From Bacillota bacterium (GTDB lineage Bacteria; Bacillota; Clostridia; Clostridiales; Clostridiaceae): a stretch of DNA of 7,817 nucleotides. The stretch lies in assembly GCA_023445445.1 (NCBI GenBank), contig JAEXLD010000124.1:1-7817 (forward strand), given 5' to 3'. Positions within the stretch are counted from its first letter, which is position 1; each line of letters opens with the position of its first letter. The position numbers and the translations under genes are program-made. The notes beneath the pieces were generated by a model. The model was given only the letters and a program-made list of their open reading frames with translations. It was not told where the DNA came from and did not search any database. Positions 1 to 6,023 of this stretch are shown here, one piece after another.

Positions 1-383
1 GAAATGGAAAAGTAATAGCAGTTGGAGCAGGAAAAACAAGAATAACAGTAACTACAAAGGACGGAAACTTTAAAGCTTCATGTGAGATTACTGTGAAAAA
101 TGAAGAAGAACCAAAACCAGAAGAGATAAAAGTTACAGGAGTAAGCTTAGATAAATTATCAGGAGAATTAAAGATAAATGAAAGCTTAGAATTAAAAGCT
201 AATATAGCACCAGAAAATGCAACAAATAAAGAAGTTACTTGGACATCAAGTGATGAAAAAATTGCAAAGGTAGATGGAAATGGAAAAGTAATAGCAGTTG
301 GAGCAGGAAAAACAAGAATAACAGTAACTACAAAGGACGGAAATTTCAAAGCCCTATGTGAAATTACTGTGAAAAATGAAGAG
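1..383 (+). repeat. Direct repeat in Big_2-coding DNA, 276-bp period
   Basis: Bases 1-107 and 277-383 are copies of the same stretch, 276 bp (92 codons) apart. The first 67 bases are identical, and I count six differences over all 107. Only one amino acid changes (Ser to Leu, tca to cta); the other changes are silent. The first copy is cut by the window edge, so more copies may lie upstream. Confidence 0.9.
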
Positions 384-1082
384 ACACCAACAACACCAAC
401 GAACCCAACAACACCTATAGAAGGAAATATAGTAGAGAAAATAGAAAACCCTAATGGTAAAAATGAAATAGTAATAACTAATCCATCAAATGAAATTAAA
501 GTTGAAATAAAAGATATTGAAGCTATTAAGTCTGGAAATGGATATTTAGAAATTAAAAATGGAGAAAATATTATAATATTACCATTCTCTTTAATTGATA
601 AAGATTTATTGAAAGAAGGTTCAAGTATAATTTTTGAAATGAAGATTAATGAAGATAAAAATATTACTTCTGGAATTAAAGGAGTTAAAAAAGTATTTGA
701 ATTTAATCTATATATTAAAAATGGAAATGAAGTAACAAGCATTCATAACTTTAAAGATGGAGTTGCAACTATAACAATTAAATTATCAGATGAAGATATA
801 AAGGGATTAAATAAAGATAATTTAGCTGTATTCTACTATGATGAAAGTACTAAGAAATTCCATGAAATGGAAACTGCTGTAAAGGGTAATGAAGTAACAT
901 TTAAAACTCCTCATTTTAGTAAGTTTATAATTGCTGAAAAAGGTAAAAATGAAAATGGAATTACTTTACCAGCAACTGGAGGTAATAACCCAGCAACTGG
1001 AATAGTATTTGGTTTAGTATTATTACTAATAGGAAGTAGCTTTATGTTAAGTAAAAAGAAGGAAACTTTAAACACAAAATAA
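1..1082 (+). CDS. Sortase-anchored surface protein with Big_2 repeats, 3' end only
   Basis: The 5' end lies outside the window. The frame is open from base 3, giving 359 residues before the TAA at 1080-1082, so the ATG at 93 is an internal Met and not the start. Residues 1-34 are the end of one Big_2 (bacterial Ig-like) domain and about 42-124 a complete second one, with the typical VTWTSSDEKIAKV core. A Thr/Pro linker follows (about 126-141). Then comes a beta-rich region (about 142-313) ending in VTFKTPHFSKFIIAEK, a type of ending often seen in Firmicutes surface proteins. The C-terminus is a cell-wall sorting signal: LPATGG (nt 966-983), a hydrophobic stretch (about 333-349) and a KKK-containing tail. 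By family knowledge, sortase would cut between T and G and link the protein to peptidoglycan. Ligand and role (adhesion or enzyme scaffold) cannot be told because the N-terminal part is missing. A second PATG lies six residues after the first. Confidence 0.9.
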   Translation, partial: NGKVIAVGAGKTRITVTTKDGNFKASCEITVKNEEEPKPEEIKVTGVSLDKLSGELKINESLELKANIAPENATNKEVTWTSSDEKIAKVDGNGKVIAVGAGKTRITVTTKDGNFKALCEITVKNEETPTTPTNPTTPIEGNIVEKIENPNGKNEIVITNPSNEIKVEIKDIEAIKSGNGYLEIKNGENIIILPFSLIDKDLLKEGSSIIFEMKINEDKNITSGIKGVKKVFEFNLYIKNGNEVTSIHNFKDGVATITIKLSDEDIKGLNKDNLAVFYYDESTKKFHEMETAVKGNEVTFKTPHFSKFIIAEKGKNENGITLPATGGNNPATGIVFGLVLLLIGSSFMLSKKKETLNTK

Positions 1083-1089
1083 AAAATAT

Positions 1090-1124
1090 AAAGGAGGCTG
1101 TAAAAACAGCCTCCTTTACTTTTT
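1090..1124. terminator. Bidirectional intrinsic terminator
   Basis: A perfect 12-bp stem (1090-1101 with 1106-1117) contains GGAGGCTGT, with an AAAA loop. On the plus strand it is followed by ACTTTTT. On the minus strand it is followed by a T-rich run (complement of 1080-1089). It lies between two convergent genes (surface protein and ytaF) and can serve both. Confidence 0.92.
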
Positions 1125-1746
1125 AAAAAACTCTTAAAAATGCTAATATAATTAACATTGCACCTGAAAGCCAAGATAGATCTAAATCTATAATTTCTGC
1201 AAAGCTTTTTCCAATATAAGAGCCCAATATAATGGTTAAAATTCCAATAATAATAGCAACTACAAAAACTTCAATGTAATTAATTAGTACTAAACTACTA
1301 CCAAATCCAACTGCTAAACTATCTAAGGATAAGGCAAAGGCTAAGTAAATGGCTTCTTTGTAAGATAAGACTTTAGAATTATCAATATCTGCTTTTGTTT
1401 CATTAGCATAAACTTGAAGTACAAAATTAAAATCAAACAATTTGAAATGTAAAGAAGGAGAATCCTTTGCTTTGTTATTTATATATGATTTAAGTAATCC
1501 TTCAAATAATCTATATAGACCTAAGAAAAATAAAATAGTAAAACTAAAGATTTTTGCAGTAGTTATAGATATATAGTTTTGAATAAAACTTCCTAATATC
1601 AATGATATTCCAAGCATGCTAGAGGATATAATGTCCACTATTAATGCAGATATTAAAGGAATACGAATTTTACTACTACCATAGGATATACTTGCTATGA
1701 ATGAATCTATAGATACAGATAATACTAATAATAAAATTTCTAACAT
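1123..1746 (-). CDS. ytaF: Sporulation membrane protein YtaF (MntP-like family)
   Basis: The product is a 207-residue integral membrane protein with about six hydrophobic segments. It has two related halves, each with an Asp-Ser motif in a membrane helix: SIDSFIAS at 12-19 and SLDSLAVG at 140-147. This duplicated Asp pattern, the length and the short charged middle loop (about 85-130) fit YtaF, the sporulation-associated branch of the MntP manganese-exporter superfamily. Transport of a metal ion is inferred from the superfamily; the exact substrate and role in sporulation are not established by the sequence. The start codon (complement of 1744-1746) follows an AGAGG ribosome site at a normal distance. 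The stop lies just beyond the shared terminator with the convergent surface-protein gene. The gene is transcribed alone and divergently from the DUF1292 gene. Confidence 0.85.
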   Translation of the reverse strand: MLEILLLVLSVSIDSFIASISYGSSKIRIPLISALIVDIISSSMLGISLILGSFIQNYISITTAKIFSFTILFFLGLYRLFEGLLKSYINNKAKDSPSLHFKLFDFNFVLQVYANETKADIDNSKVLSYKEAIYLAFALSLDSLAVGFGSSLVLINYIEVFVVAIIIGILTIILGSYIGKSFAEIIDLDLSWLSGAMLIILAFLRVF

Positions 1747-1770
1747 AATTCAGCCTCTGAAAAAAAATTG

Positions 1771-1846
1771 ATAGTATATACTATAAAAATAAATACATAA
1801 AGTTACATAAAATGACTTTCTATATTAAAAATAATATAGTATACTA
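1771..1846. promoter_or_regulatory. Divergent promoter region with two TAGTATA-type palindromes
   Basis: Between ytaF and the DUF1292 gene are two perfect palindromes: ATAGTATATACTAT (1771-1784) and TAGTATACTA (1837-1846), with centres 64 bp apart. Each contains a TATACT that could be a -10 box: 1840-1845 for the rightward gene, and 1773-1778 read on the minus strand for ytaF. No good -35 box stands at the right distance from either, so the promoters are tentative. The paired palindromes could be operator sites or just symmetrical -10 sequences. Confidence 0.4.
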
Positions 1847-1902
1847 AAAAAATTAAAGGATAAATATTAAAATAATGGACAATTCAAATAAAGGAGAATA
1901 AA

Positions 1903-2172
1903 ATGGATAAAAAGAACACTAATATTGGTGAAGATGAAAAAGTTATAATGAGTTTCTTAAATGAAAATGGAGAAAAAGTAGATTTTGAAGCTATTGCAAA
2001 GGTTTATTTAAAAGAAGTAGAATATTTACTTTTAGCTCCAGTTGATGATGATAGTGAAGACATCTATGTATTTAGAGTAGATGAAGTAGATGGAAAAGAA
2101 GAATTAAACTTAGTTGAAGATGATAAAGAATTCCTTGAAGTAAAAAAGGAATATAAAAAACTGTTATATTAA
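1903..2172 (+). CDS. DUF1292 family protein (YrzB-like)
   Basis: A small acidic cytoplasmic protein of 89 residues (26 Asp/Glu) with no signal peptide or membrane segment. The arrangement of an N-terminal strand pair (VIMSFLNENGEKVDFEAIAK), then EYLLLAPVDDD, IYVFRVDE and a C-terminal V-x-D-D-x-E-F motif is that of the DUF1292 family (B. subtilis YrzB). The family's function is unknown to me. In many Firmicutes relatives sit in the alaS-yrrK(ruvX) cluster; this copy is not next to those genes. The ATG at 1903 follows AAAGGAGA (1890-1897). Its TAA is followed within two bases by the ribosome site of the next gene, so the two are almost certainly translated from one mRNA. Confidence 0.8.
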   Translation: MDKKNTNIGEDEKVIMSFLNENGEKVDFEAIAKVYLKEVEYLLLAPVDDDSEDIYVFRVDEVDGKEELNLVEDDKEFLEVKKEYKKLLY

Positions 2173-2184
2173 TTGGAGGATATT

Positions 2185-2583
2185 ATGAAGATTAATGAAA
2201 TAATTGAAATACTTGAAGAAAATAATTTAACAGGAATAGAAGAACTAAAGAATGAAGATGGAATTTTTCTTGTAAAATTCTTTTTAGATTTCGATAATGA
2301 TGTATTAAGTGCTGCTAGAAGTTATGCAAATGACGAAAGTGATTACGAAGAAGAAAGTGACGAATGGTATAAGGAGTTTTTTATACCTTATCTATATGAT
2401 TATGGTAATGATGAAGTAGTTGATATAATAGAAGAAATTGTTGAAGAACTAGATGTGGCAGGAGAAGTAATGGCATTTCAAATAAATTCATCTAACTTTG
2501 AATTTATTCAATTTATGGCTTTATTTACAGAGGAAGATGCAGATATCACTATAGAAGATGTTGCTAAAGAATATATTTTTTAA
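2185..2583 (+). CDS. Small acidic protein of unknown function
   Basis: A 132-residue product that I do not recognise. It is strongly acidic: 38 Asp/Glu against 6 Lys/Arg by my count, with a dense cluster around DESDYEEESDEW (about 50-61). It has no signal sequence, membrane span or cysteine. It looks like an alternating helix/strand soluble domain with amphipathic pieces such as DIIEEIVEEL. A TTG lies 12 bases upstream at 2173 in frame, but GGAGGA (2175-2180) is placed five bases before the ATG at 2185, so I choose 2185. The gap to the preceding DUF1292 stop codon is only 12 bases, which makes these a coupled pair; a shared task is an inference from position alone. No clear terminator follows before the 6S RNA promoter. 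Confidence 0.8.
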   Translation: MKINEIIEILEENNLTGIEELKNEDGIFLVKFFLDFDNDVLSAARSYANDESDYEEESDEWYKEFFIPYLYDYGNDEVVDIIEEIVEELDVAGEVMAFQINSSNFEFIQFMALFTEEDADITIEDVAKEYIF

Positions 2584-2611
2584 AGGTTTAATTTATAGGA
2601 AAAATATTCTA

Positions 2612-2639
2612 TTGCATGTATTTAGATTTATGCTATAAT
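2612..2639 (+). promoter_or_regulatory. SigmaA promoter of the 6S RNA gene
   Basis: TTGCAT (2612-2617) is a -35 box and TATAAT (2634-2639) a perfect -10 box, 16 bp apart. The TGC just before the -10 makes it an extended -10. Transcription would start near 2646, just before the conserved TCCTGAG at the 5' end of the RNA. Confidence 0.8.
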
Positions 2640-2645
2640 TATATT

Positions 2646-2880
2646 ATAATAAATCCTGAGATGTGCGCTAAGCTTATAATATTCAACCTACATTGAATAT
2701 ACGGGATTTGCGATATCTAAGTGTATGTCAGGCTCCAATGATTTGCAATATTGTAACAGGAGAAGACAGAGAATTAGTGAGCTTAACCCACCTGCGAGTA
2801 GCAGGTATGAATATTTAAGTGACCGGCATGTTGGGAATATATATGTATTTGATACCTCAAGAAATGAGGTATTTTTTATT
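2646..2880 (+). ncRNA. ssrS: 6S RNA
   Basis: This gene-free stretch codes for a structured RNA of about 230 nt with its own promoter and terminator. The sequence AGTGAGCTTAACCCACCTGC (2776-2795) and the 5' TCCTGAGATGTG (2654-2665) resemble Firmicutes 6S RNA (bsrA) as I know it. The fold is the 6S long hairpin. Nested pairs run CTTA-AATATT (2673-2683) with 2810-2819, GGG (2703) with CCC (2787), CTAA (2717) with TTAG (2774), TGTC (2726) with GACA (2765) and CTCC (2733) with GGAG (2759). Local hairpins occur at 2679-2700 (alternative to the first pairing) and 2790-2806 (ACCTGC-GAGTA-GCAGGT). By established knowledge 6S RNA mimics an open promoter, binds housekeeping RNA polymerase and dampens transcription in stationary phase. 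Exact ends are estimates; the mature 3' end may lie before or within the terminator stem. SRP RNA, tmRNA and RNase P RNA do not fit. Confidence 0.82.
2852..2880 (+). terminator. Intrinsic terminator of 6S RNA
   Basis: An 8-bp stem ATACCTCA (2852-2859) with TGAGGTAT (2865-2872), loop AGAAA, followed by six T and then ATT. The CTCA of its left arm could alternatively pair with TGAG (2657-2660) at the RNA's 5' end. Confidence 0.88.
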
Positions 2881-2928
2881 TTAAGCATAAAAACTTATAA
2901 ATAGCTTATAATGTTTTTATGCTTAAAA
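2879..2928. repeat. Perfect 16-bp inverted repeat (long hairpin)
   Basis: TTTTAAGCATAAAAAC (2879-2894) is an exact reverse complement of 2913-2928. The 18-base centre can continue the stem by TTATAA pairing with TTATAA (2895-2900 with 2906-2911), leaving one bulged T and the loop ATAGC. No T-run follows the stem on either strand, so it is not a standard intrinsic terminator, although it sits between the 6S terminator and the end of the minus-strand Spo0E-like gene. Confidence 0.8.
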
Positions 2929-2994
2929 AATATATTTCTAATTAAATTTTCTATATTATTTATGAAAATACATAATAATAATTAGGTAAATTAA

Positions 2995-3195
2995 TTAAGC
3001 AGCTTTTCTTACAGGATTGCTACGTAAGTTTTTTCTGATGTATTTATTAAAAATATGCTTTTGATTCATATTTATTAGTTTGTCCAAGTCTTGTGAAAGA
3101 TATATTATTAATGAATTATTAGTAGAAAGGTATCTTAACAAAAAGTTAAGTAAAGCTTTTTTTCTTTTTATCTTTCTACTGCATTTTTTTGTCAT
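2995..3195 (-). CDS. Spo0E-like aspartyl-phosphate phosphatase family protein
   Basis: A 66-residue protein with the family signature SQDLDKLI at 34-41 (consensus SQELDxLI) after a hydrophobic NNSLIIYL stretch. It fits the Spo0E family: small two-helix proteins that remove the phosphate from Spo0A~P and so hold back sporulation. The acidic residues in SQDLD are those the family needs. The N-terminus is unusually basic (MTKKCSRKIKRKK), as is the C-terminal third, so nucleic acid or membrane contact is possible. An upstream GTG (complement of 3202-3204) is in frame but lies inside the ribosome site. The perfect AGGAGG with an eight-base gap to the ATG (complement of 3193-3195) decides the start. 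The gene stands alone and is divergent from the DUF896-hprK genes. The Asp-for-Glu change in the motif is conservative, but the Spo0A target is inferred. Confidence 0.72.
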   Translation of the reverse strand: MTKKCSRKIKRKKALLNFLLRYLSTNNSLIIYLSQDLDKLINMNQKHIFNKYIRKNLRSNPVRKAA

Positions 3196-3242
3196 AGTTA
3201 GCACCTCCTATCGAAATACAAAATACAATATCTTATAACAAT

Positions 3243-3270
3243 ATTATACCAAAAAGTATAAAAATGTAAA
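3243..3270 (-). promoter_or_regulatory. Likely sigmaA promoter of the Spo0E-like gene
   Basis: Read on the minus strand, TTTACA (complement of 3265-3270) and TATAAT (complement of 3243-3248) are 16 bp apart, about 48 bases before the ATG. I see no convincing Spo0A box (TGTCGAA) next to it. Confidence 0.55.
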
Positions 3271-3313
3271 ATGAAAAGATATAACAAAAATCTACAAAAA
3301 AAATTAAGATTTA

Positions 3314-3343
3314 TTGTTGAATTAATACATATTTTGTTATATT
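3314..3343 (+). promoter_or_regulatory. Possible upstream promoter of the DUF896-hprK genes
   Basis: TTGTTG (3314-3319) and an extended -10 TGT-TATATT (hexamer 3338-3343) with an 18-bp spacer. It would give a leader of about 115 bases. It is weaker than the promoter at 3403-3431 and uncertain. Confidence 0.35.
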
Positions 3344-3368
3344 ATCTAAAATGTGTTAAGGGAAGCGT

Positions 3369-3384
3369 ATGTAAATAATTACAT
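3369..3384. promoter_or_regulatory. ATGTAA-N4-TTACAT dyad, possible operator
   Basis: A perfect 6-bp inverted repeat (3369-3374 and 3379-3384) about one turn and a half upstream of the -35 box at 3403. Its place would suit a regulator of the DUF896-hprK promoter, but I recognise no specific binding consensus. AT-rich dyads this short also arise by chance. Confidence 0.3.
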
Positions 3385-3402
3385 CAATAAAGAGTATATA
3401 AG

Positions 3403-3431
3403 TTGATATTAATAGAGAATCAAGGTAAAAT
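3403..3431 (+). promoter_or_regulatory. SigmaA promoter of the DUF896-hprK genes
   Basis: TTGATA (3403-3408) and TAAAAT (3426-3431), each one mismatch from consensus, with the ideal 17-bp spacer. Transcription would start near 3438, about 29 bases before the DUF896 start codon. Confidence 0.65.
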
Positions 3432-3466
3432 AATACTAAGAAGTGTTTATAAGAAAGGATGAACCA

Positions 3467-3661
3467 ATGATGAATTATAGCGATATGAAAATAGATGATG
3501 TTATTAAGAGAATAAATGAACTTTATAAAAAGAGTAAAGAAGAAGGTTTAAATAACCAAGAAAAAGAAGAACAACAAATTTTAAGAAGAAGATATATAGA
3601 TAGTGTAAAAAACAATTTTAGAGCTCAATTAGAAACAGTAGAATTAAAAAAAAGAAATTAA
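3467..3661 (+). CDS. DUF896 family protein (YnzC-like)
   Basis: A small 64-residue soluble protein. KRINELYKKSKEEGL (14-28), EKEEQQILRRRYID (32-45) and FRAQLETV (51-58) match the DUF896 pattern (RINELxxKxKxxGL, then EKxEQxxLRxxYI). This is the two-helix-hairpin family of B. subtilis YnzC. No biochemical function is firmly known to me. A GTG at 3443 is in frame but has no ribosome site. AAAGGA (3454-3459), seven bases before the ATG at 3467, supports this start; the ATG next to it at 3470 is an equal alternative one residue shorter. The stop codon overlaps the ribosome site of hprK, so the two are translationally linked. Confidence 0.88.
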   Translation: MMNYSDMKIDDVIKRINELYKKSKEEGLNNQEKEEQQILRRRYIDSVKNNFRAQLETVELKKRN

Positions 3662-3676
3662 AGGGTGATCAATTTG
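3659..3676 (+). promoter_or_regulatory. Ribosome site that decides the hprK start
   Basis: AAAGGGTGATC (from about 3660) resembles the full anti-16S match AAGGAGGTGATC and overlaps both the DUF896 stop codon and an in-frame GTG (3665). A GTG inside the ribosome site is a poor start. The TTG at 3674 is nine bases after the GGG and fits the usual HprK N-terminus. Confidence 0.6.
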
Positions 3677-4582
3677 TCAGTTACAGTTGAAAAGTTAATA
3701 AAGGATTTTGACTTGGAAATCTTATCTGAAGGAGAAAAGGGAATTGAGATATTTGTAAATGATATAAATAGACCAGGCTTACAATTAACAGGTTTTTATA
3801 ATTACTTTGCTCCAGAAAGAATTCAAGTTATAGGAAAAGCTGAGTGGAGCTTTTTAGAAACTATGGGAATAGAATTAAGAAAAAAAAGAATAGATAAATA
3901 TTTTAGTTTTAATTTAAAATGTTTAATTATTACAAGAGATTTAGAGCCTCAAGAAGAATTAATAAAGGCTGCTTTAAAGAATAAAGTTTGGTTGCTTAGA
4001 ACTGATTTAGTTACTACTAAGTTTATAAGTAAGATGACTATTTACTTAGCAGATAAATTAGCTCCTGAAACAAGACTTCATGGCGTTTTAGTGGATGTTT
4101 ATGGAATAGGTATATTAATTACTGGAGAAAGTGGCATAGGAAAGAGTGAAACTGCTCTTGAATTAATAAAAAGAGGCCATAGATTAGTAACTGATGATGC
4201 TGTAGATATAAAAGAAGTTGATGGTGAACTAATTGGTAAGTCTCCAAGAATAACAATAGGTATGCTTGAAGTTAGAGGAATAGGAATTATTGATGTAGCA
4301 TCATTATATGGATTAAGTTCTATTCTTCAAGAAAAAGGCATACAACTTCTTATGCATTTTGAGCATTGGAAAGATGATGGAGATTACGATAGGTTAGGAT
4401 TAAATGATGACCGTGAAGATATATTAGGAGTTAAGGTTAAAAAGTTAAGAGTTCCAGTTAGACCAGGAAGAAATATAGCTGTAATTATAGAAGCAGCGGC
4501 AGTTAATTATAGACATTCTCTTATGTCTGATGTTACTCCAGTAGATATAATTGAAAGAAGAATGGACAGAATAATAGAATAA
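3674..4582 (+). CDS. hprK: HPr kinase/phosphorylase
   Basis: This enzyme phosphorylates HPr (PtsH) on Ser46 with ATP or pyrophosphate when glycolytic intermediates are high, and reverses the reaction when they are low. HPr-Ser-P with CcpA then drives carbon catabolite control in Firmicutes. With the TTG start at 3674 the protein has 302 residues, normal for the family (about 300-315). Residues 1-130 are the N-terminal HprK domain and 131-302 the kinase domain. Landmarks are His136 (RLHG), the Walker A loop GESGIGKSE at 151-159, the paired Asp174-Asp175 in VTDDAV, the signature LEVRGIGI at about 198-205 and VRPGRN at about 262-267. All key residues are present, so it should be active. A GTG at 3665 would add three residues. 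The gene follows the DUF896 gene directly and is followed after 33 bases by the aminopeptidase gene, with no terminator between. Confidence 0.97.
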   Translation: MSVTVEKLIKDFDLEILSEGEKGIEIFVNDINRPGLQLTGFYNYFAPERIQVIGKAEWSFLETMGIELRKKRIDKYFSFNLKCLIITRDLEPQEELIKAALKNKVWLLRTDLVTTKFISKMTIYLADKLAPETRLHGVLVDVYGIGILITGESGIGKSETALELIKRGHRLVTDDAVDIKEVDGELIGKSPRITIGMLEVRGIGIIDVASLYGLSSILQEKGIQLLMHFEHWKDDGDYDRLGLNDDREDILGVKVKKLRVPVRPGRNIAVIIEAAAVNYRHSLMSDVTPVDIIERRMDRIIE

Positions 4583-4615
4583 CATAAAATATAAAAGAAA
4601 TATAAGGAGGATAAT

Positions 4616-6013
4616 ATGGGTAATTGTGAAAAAGAGAAAAATCCTTGGTTAAAATATCAAGGAGCAAAAAAAGAAGAACTATTTGATTTCTGTAAAGGAT
4701 ATATTGATTATATGTCAATATGTAAAACTGAAAGAGAATGTGTATTAACTAGTATTGAAATGGCAACAGCTTTTGGCTTTAGAGATTTAGAAGAAATTAT
4801 AGAAAATAAAGAAAGTTTAAAACAAGGAGATAAGGTTTATTTAAACAACAAAGATAAAACTTTAGCCTTATTTATAATTGGTGAAGAGCCAATGGAAAAG
4901 GGATTAAGAATCCTTGGTGCACATATTGACTCTCCTAGATTAGATTTAAAACAAAATCCATTATATGAAGATACTAACTTAGCAATGATGGAAACTCATT
5001 ATTATGGTGGAGTTAAAAAATATCAATGGGTTACACTTCCATTAGCTTTACATGGAGTTGTAGTTAAAAAGGATGGCACTAAGATAGATGTTGTAATTGG
5101 TGAAGATGATAATGATCCTGTAGTAGGAATTTCAGATTTATTAATACATTTATCTCAGGATCAACTTCAAAAAAAGGCTAATGTAGTAATTGAAGGTGAA
5201 GATTTAAACATATTAGTTGGAAGTATTCCACTAGAAGGTCATGAAAAAGATGCTGTTAAAGCTAATATATTAAATATATTAAAAGAAAAATATGATTTTG
5301 AAGAAGAAGATTTTATTTCTGCTGAAATCGAAGTTGTACCAGCAGGAAGAGCAAGAGAATATGGTTTAGATAGAAGTATGATAATGGCTTATGGTCAAGA
5401 TGATAGGGTATGTGCTTATACATCATTAATGGCTATGTTAGATGTTGATAATACTAAATATACTAGTGTATTACTATTAGTTGATAAAGAAGAAGTTGGT
5501 AGTAATGGTGCAACAGGTATGCATTCAAAATTCTTCGAAAATGCTGTAGCAGAAGTTATGGATAGGCTAGGAGAGTATTCAAGTTTAAAATTAAGAAGAG
5601 CTTTATCAAATTCAAAAATGCTTTCATCAGATGTATCAGCTGCATATGACCCAAACTACCCATCAGTAATGGAAAAGAAAAATTCAGCTTATTTTGGTAA
5701 GGGAATTGTATTTAATAAATATACAGGTGCTAGAGGAAAATCAGGATGTAATGATGCAAATCCAGAATATATAGCATGGCTTAGAAATATAATGGATAAA
5801 AATGATGTAGTATATCAAACTGCTGAGCTTGGAAAGGTTGATCAAGGTGGTGGTGGCACTATAGCTTATATATTAGCAGAATATAATATGGAAGTTATAG
5901 ATTGTGGTGTAGCTCTACAAAATATGCATGCTCCTTGGGAAATAGCAAGTAAATTAGATATATATGAAACAATGAGAGGATATAAAGCTTTCTTAGAAGA
6001 AGAAACTAATTAA
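4616..6013 (+). CDS. M18 family aminopeptidase (aminopeptidase I type)
   Basis: A cytosolic metallo-aminopeptidase of 465 residues (family usually 430-480) that removes N-terminal residues from peptides using two bound metal ions. M18 motifs stand in order: GAHIDSPR (101-108) with metal ligand His103 and the nearby Asp105, KKYQW (134-138), GQDDRVCAY (260-268) with the bridging Asp, DKEEVGS (290-296) with the catalytic and ligand Glu pair, SSDVSAAYDPNY (337-348) with Asp339, GGGG (411-414) and MHAPWE (437-442) with the last ligand His438. It has no signal peptide. In family members the enzyme forms large oligomers and often prefers acidic or hydrophobic N-termini; the preference here cannot be read. 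The ATG is set by AAGGAGG (4604-4610). It is probably co-transcribed with hprK, though TTGAAA (4551) and TAGAAT (4575) inside hprK could form a weak promoter of its own. The repeat element with its terminator follows. Confidence 0.95.
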   Translation: MGNCEKEKNPWLKYQGAKKEELFDFCKGYIDYMSICKTERECVLTSIEMATAFGFRDLEEIIENKESLKQGDKVYLNNKDKTLALFIIGEEPMEKGLRILGAHIDSPRLDLKQNPLYEDTNLAMMETHYYGGVKKYQWVTLPLALHGVVVKKDGTKIDVVIGEDDNDPVVGISDLLIHLSQDQLQKKANVVIEGEDLNILVGSIPLEGHEKDAVKANILNILKEKYDFEEEDFISAEIEVVPAGRAREYGLDRSMIMAYGQDDRVCAYTSLMAMLDVDNTKYTSVLLLVDKEEVGSNGATGMHSKFFENAVAEVMDRLGEYSSLKLRRALSNSKMLSSDVSAAYDPNYPSVMEKKNSAYFGKGIVFNKYTGARGKSGCNDANPEYIAWLRNIMDKNDVVYQTAELGKVDQGGGGTIAYILAEYNMEVIDCGVALQNMHAPWEIASKLDIYETMRGYKAFLEEETN

Positions 6014-6023
6014 CATACAATAT

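Noticed and set aside
911..1174. Minus-strand reading frame of 87 codons
   Set aside because: It overlaps the surface protein C-terminus, the terminator and ytaF; its sequence is the antisense of well-supported coding DNA.
2646..2880. Riboswitch, T-box, SRP RNA or tmRNA as alternatives for the structured RNA
   Set aside because: The typical core motifs (T-box GGGTGGAACC, the SRP GGAA tetraloop region, a tmRNA tag frame and tRNA-like end) are absent, and no gene follows on the same strand that a riboswitch could control.
2688..2888. Minus-strand reading frame of 66 codons
   Set aside because: It lies antisense to the 6S RNA, whose promoter, fold and terminator explain the sequence, and it has no convincing ribosome site.
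4533..4718. Minus-strand reading frame of 61 codons
   Set aside because: It is antisense to the end of hprK and the start of the aminopeptidase gene, both firmly identified.
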